Shown here in pieces: positions 60,201 through 64,000 of a DNA stretch of 64,000 bases; position 1 is the stretch's first letter, and each line of letters begins with the position of its first letter. The translations under genes and the position numbers were made by a program. Source of the DNA: Phialocephala subalpina (lineage: Eukaryota; Ascomycota; Leotiomycetes; Helotiales; Mollisiaceae); NCBI GenBank assembly GCA_900073065.1, contig FJOG01000008.1:1445353-1509352 (forward strand), given 5' to 3'. The notes under the pieces were generated by a model. That model was not told the origin of the DNA. It made no database searches and saw only the letters and a list, made by a program, of their open reading frames with translations.

Positions 60201-62644
60201 ACAATTGGCGTGGCTCAATCGTTTATCCTCCTCAAGGAAGAAGCAGGGCCACTGTAGACAAGCAAGACATCTACAGGCTCGACGAAGGAGAATTCTTGAA
60301 TGATAACTTGGTCACTTTCTACCTTCGCTGGCTAGAAAACCGACTAGAAGACAACAATCCGAACGTGGCGAAGAGAATCTACTTCCACAATTCTTTCTTC
60401 TTCGAGAAACTCAGCAAACCTGCAAGAGGTAGCAAAGATGTTATCAATTACGAAGCTGTCAAGAAATGGACTGCCAAAGTTAATCTGTTCGACTACGACT
60501 ATATCGTTGTACCTGTGAATGAGAATCTTCATTGGTATGTCGCTATTATTTGCAACGCTCCGAAGCTTGCCAAAGACACACAAGCTGCCGAGAAAGCCAA
60601 GTTGGAACCTGAATCCCAAGACGAAGCAAAAGCGGACGATTCGGGCAAAACCACACCTGAGACGAAGCTTGCTTCGCCCCTGCCAGACTCTACACTTACT
60701 CCTCAGACCCAGGGCATGTCGTTGCATGACAAAATTGCGGAAGATTTTGAGCCCCCCAAGCCTGTTAGCGAGGTAAAGGCTGACCAGAAATCAACATTAT
60801 CACCGGAGAATGACCCTTCCCACCATGGTGGTGAAAGCTCGCCTCCCTGTGTCGTCTCCGATATTCTCCCAGCCGACGCAAAGATAACCCAGACGAAGAA
60901 AGGAAAGAAGAAAACTCCGCAACCACGAAAATACAACCCTTCGGATTTCCGAATCATCACTCTAGATTCATTCCACGGATCACATTCGCCGTGCTGTACC
61001 AAATTGAAGAAATATCTACTTCAAGAGATGAAGACGAAGCTTCATATTGAGGCAGAAGATCCCGGTACCGTTGGCATGACGGCCAAAAACATTCCGGTCC
61101 AAAGCAATTATAGCGATTGTGGTCTATTTTTGCTCAACTACATTGATGAATTTTTGAAGAACCCAGACGGCTTCATTCATGACATTCTTCAGAACTCTCT
61201 CGATATCGAAAAGGAATGGCCCCCAGCATCAGAAACGCGGAATAGAGTTCGAGACCTCTTGTTCGAGCTTCAAAGAGAGCAACATGGTGGAGGAAAGCCA
61301 GAAAAGGATGTTGGCAAGACTAAATCTACTGCAAAGGTAGAGAAGAAAATTGGCCTAAGCTCAACTAGTAGGACCTCCGTTGAACCTTCTCGATCTTCGG
61401 AGCCATCACCTGTGCCTGGCAACCAGGAAAAGTCCAATGCCGCCCCTGACACAGTGGGCAGCAAAAAGGCGCAATCGGCAAAGGCAGCTAAACCAGAGCC
61501 GGTGAAATCCAAGCCCGTCAAGTCTGTCACTGTGCCTTGTGGTGATCGCAATACGGAGCCGCGTCGCAGAAATGCTCCAGAAACGGCACAGAAGTCTGAC
61601 AAGGGCATAGGTGGAATGTACTCCGCCATCGCAGGCGGTATCACTGGATCATTCACCACTATCAAAAATGGGCTTTTCGGCACGTCACGAAGCACCTCTG
61701 AAGATTCGAGCCGCAAGCCAACACAGAATCAGGAGATTGTCGAAATCGAAGATTCGACCCAGCACATCAGCTTCCCTGCAGAAGCTGACATTTCCAAGGG
61801 CAAGGCTCGTGAAATCAAGGATTCGCAGGCTCCCTCGTCAGGGAGAAGCTCCATGGAGAATGAGCGCCCGCCCTCGAGAAACACAACCAGCTCGAATGAA
61901 CCCATCGAAATTCCAGATACCCCTGAAAGACCGAAAGCTGTGCGGGAGCGCAGTATTCAGAAGCAAGGCAGCGATGTGGACTTATGGGAATCCCCGACTC
62001 CGCCCGCCGACCGTTGGCGTGACGATCTTCGAAATGGGAGGGGAGAGGAGGCGCTACGCAGACATTTCCCTGTTAAGCAACTTGGAAGCCCATCACCAGA
62101 GCTCGAGGAAGATGAGATGGATCTCGTCTCTCCTTTTCCAGTTCCTGAGTCTCAGCGGGAGGCCACTAGTCATGATGGAACAGAATCCGAGATGCTCTTT
62201 TCTAACGATGAGCCAAATGCTGTTGCTGGCTCGCGCAGCAACCCGGATGGGTCGCTCCTGTCGTTACCTCCTGCAGCCTCTACTCCAGTCCCCACTTCTG
62301 AGAAAGACCGCCGTGAAAAGTCTGCATCACCCTCTCCTGCTTCCAGACACCAAGTCTCGCCGGGAGACAGCACGTCGAACATTCCCAAAGGAACGAAGCG
62401 AAAGAGCTTGGCGACCGATGATGCGAGCAGCGGGCATTATACGAGACGTGCGTCGGAGTACCGTGATGGTTCTCCTAATACTACCGTTATTGAAAATACT
62501 GGCAAGAAGAGAAAGGTGGTGGTTGACGATGAGCGCTTTCAATATCAAAGACATTCTCCCGGACCAGACCTACAACGTCTTGATCCTTCCGATAGGGCTA
62601 TCATTGGCAAGCATCATAGTTCTTCTCATCCACGACGTTCATAA
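57233..62644 (+). CDS. ULP2: Ulp2-type SUMO-specific cysteine protease
   Basis: Six exons fit in phase: 57233-57538, 57606-57769, 57829-58039, 58101-58148, 58212-59608 and 59662-62644, giving 1702 residues. Exon 4 is only 48 nt and is chosen because it alone keeps phase 0 on both sides. The long N-terminus is disordered and basic. At about 590-705 (NGRYKLRQLFSREKIWLRD...) there is a compact mixed region that could be a PH-like fold. The C48 protease domain starts near residue 915 (IYRLDEGEFLNDNLVTFYLRWL). The triad is His1002 (NLHWY), Asp1144 (TLDSFH) and Cys1195 (NYSDCG), with the oxyanion Gln1189. An insert of about 110 residues separates His from Asp, as in Ulp2/SENP6-type enzymes. The role is removing SUMO, mainly poly-SUMO chains, in the nucleus. 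Assigning the first exons to this gene is likely but not proved. Confidence 0.88.
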
Positions 62645-63419
62645 AGCTTGATTCCTATCGTTCAATCCTAGGTTCATTTGAGCATAGCTGCATCGTTTTG
62701 CTCAACCTCGACACGAATCCTACACCCTCGACCCTCTCTTCGGCACAGAAACCCTTGAGGCTTTCTCACGTGTCGCTGCCGGAGCAAGATTTGTCTATTT
62801 TCTAGCATAGCAATGGCGTTTCGATATCATCTTTTTTTGTAGTTAGATGATTGATACATAATGCAAGGCTGTCACCATCTGGTTGCAGGGCATTAGGTGA
62901 ACTGGCGTTCAGGAAGGATTCTTTGCTCGATAGATCACGTTCATGATCGGGAGGCTTTGCCGTATGAGCAATGGGCAGCATCAAAATGGATGAAATCCGA
63001 CTGTACATATGATGATGAAAACTCGCTCTGCAAAATTTGCGCCGACATATTCGAAGTTTTCCTATGATTGAAATGTGATATTTTGCTTCCTGGGCTTCCC
63101 CACGGCAGAAAGTGCGCCTATGTCCTCAAGCTCAGCGCTTTTACCTTTTCTTTAAACGCTATTCAAGTTTTTCCCCCATCGGAAGCCATTATATGAACAA
63201 TTCGTTGTCATGCTGTGAGATTCAGTTGCTAGGTACAATCTAAAAATAGCAACAGGGGAAATGTGAAATGCACCTGACATCCTTACGCGTTTGACGATAC
63301 ATCTCAAAGACGACAACACCAGCAGCTCACCACAGGTGCATGGTCTCAAAAATATTCAAGAAAATATAGCGCGCTCTTCTACCCCCACGATTAATCACAG
63401 GAACCCAACCACAGCGAAG
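62645..63419. other. Intergenic, no gene recognised
   Basis: This is the 3' flank of the SUMO protease gene and the upstream region of the zinc-cluster gene. Short frames only. Confidence 0.45.
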
Positions 63420-64000
63420 ATGCCAAGGGGAAAGTCCAGGTCAGGTGGTTGCCGTACCTGCAAGTGAGAGTCCCACTACAGACAACGAGAAACAGCTGCT
63501 AACCTCTCCTCTTGTCCAGAACTCGGCGTATTAAATGTGATGAAGCAAAACCTTCATGCTCGAGGTGTCTCAAGTCCGGCCGGTCTTGTGATGGCTACGG
63601 CATCCAGATGAAAGCCACAGCTCAGGCCAGAGCATCATCTCTATCAAGCCTAGATACGCACTCCTATCGAAGCGAAAGAGAAAATAGAGGCTTCGACTAC
63701 TTCAGGCACAAAGCTCTTTCTGAATTGATAGGCTTTGACACCAAGTCTGATTTCTGGAGTCACGTGGTCCTTCAGTTCAGTGAAGCTTCTCCCGCGGTCT
63801 TTCGAGCTGTCTTGAGTCTCAGCTCCTTGCATGAATCTACCTATAGCAGCCAAATGATGCTCACTGGTTCTGAGAATACGATGTCCTTTCTACGACAATA
63901 CAACAAAGCTATTCGACAATTGTGCTCGAAACAGACAACGCAGCCAGTTCAGTTCACGTTGACTTGCTGTATCTTGTTTATCTGCTTAGAGAATTTGAGA
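63420..64000 (+). CDS. Zn2Cys6 transcription factor, 5' part (cut by window end)
   Basis: Exon 1 is 63420-63463 and exon 2 runs from 63520 to the window edge, still open. The joined N-terminus has the binuclear zinc cluster: six Cys in GCRTCK|TRRIKCDEAKPSCSRC and GRSCDGY, with spacing C-x2-C-x6-C-x6-C-x2-C-x6-C. The intron splits the cluster after its second Cys, a common position in fungi. Basic residues TRRIK fit DNA contact. The region that follows (FRHKALSELIGFDTKSDFWSHVVLQFS, VFRAVLSLSSLHE) fits the start of the fungal-specific middle homology region seen in many such regulators. Its targets and full length are unknown. About 174 residues are visible. Confidence 0.88.

Noticed and set aside
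61611..62651. 346-codon open frame on the plus strand overlapping the SUMO protease gene
   Set aside because: It is a second frame of a Ser/Pro/Lys-rich coding region, has no domain, and the other frame carries the protease gene through the same bases.

Overview
The window comes from a filamentous ascomycete (Pezizomycotina). Genes are split by short introns of roughly 45-135 nt with GT..AG borders, leaders are pyrimidine-rich, and the gene set is typically fungal: NACHT/ankyrin NLR-like proteins, a Zn2Cys6 transcription factor, a KTR-type mannosyltransferase, a Ulp2-type SUMO protease and a Tc1 transposon. I lean to Leotiomycetes from general resemblance, but the sequence alone does not prove it. 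All gene models below were built by hand from reading-frame and splice-phase agreement.

Left third (1-16 kb) is accessory DNA. It holds two related NACHT-ankyrin genes (840-3588 on + and 12276-8968 on -), an acyltransferase-3 membrane protein (4324-5985), a 266-bp MITE with perfect inverted ends (8304-8569) and a complete Tc1/mariner element (12399-13763) inserted 124 bp upstream of the second NLR start codon. Several kilobases here have no gene.

The middle (16-30 kb) has a housekeeping purine gene (FGAM synthase, 20784-16251), a divergent PQ-loop membrane protein (21202-22158), and then the most remarkable locus: a 21-exon gene at 24207-29893. Exons 2-21 each encode one copy of a module of about 50 residues that looks like half of a helical DNA-binding domain. 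Every internal exon is phase 1-1, the introns are themselves paralogous, many donors are the weak form G|GTCAGA, and the last exon adds two AT-hook-like motifs and an acidic tail. One module exon (28376-28531) carries an in-frame TAG that could be skipped without loss of frame.

From 31 to 42 kb lie an aquaporin, a beta-lactamase-fold hydrolase, a third and apparently broken NLR-ankyrin gene (39595-36148, with an in-frame TAG and a 17-bp deletion in its last 99-bp ankyrin unit) and a GT15 mannosyltransferase that is divergent from a gamma-tubulin-complex gene. From 44 to 64 kb lie a disordered protein, a fatty-acid elongase, a short-chain dehydrogenase divergent from COX6, a 1702-residue Ulp2-like SUMO protease and the 5' part of a Zn2Cys6 regulator cut by the window edge.

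Most genes are independent housekeeping or accessory units and no biosynthetic cluster is evident. Three recurring themes link the accessory parts: tandem-module proteins (ankyrin NLRs and the exon array), transposons near NLR genes, and C-to-T changes of the kind left by repeat-induced point mutation (RIP) in repeated DNA.
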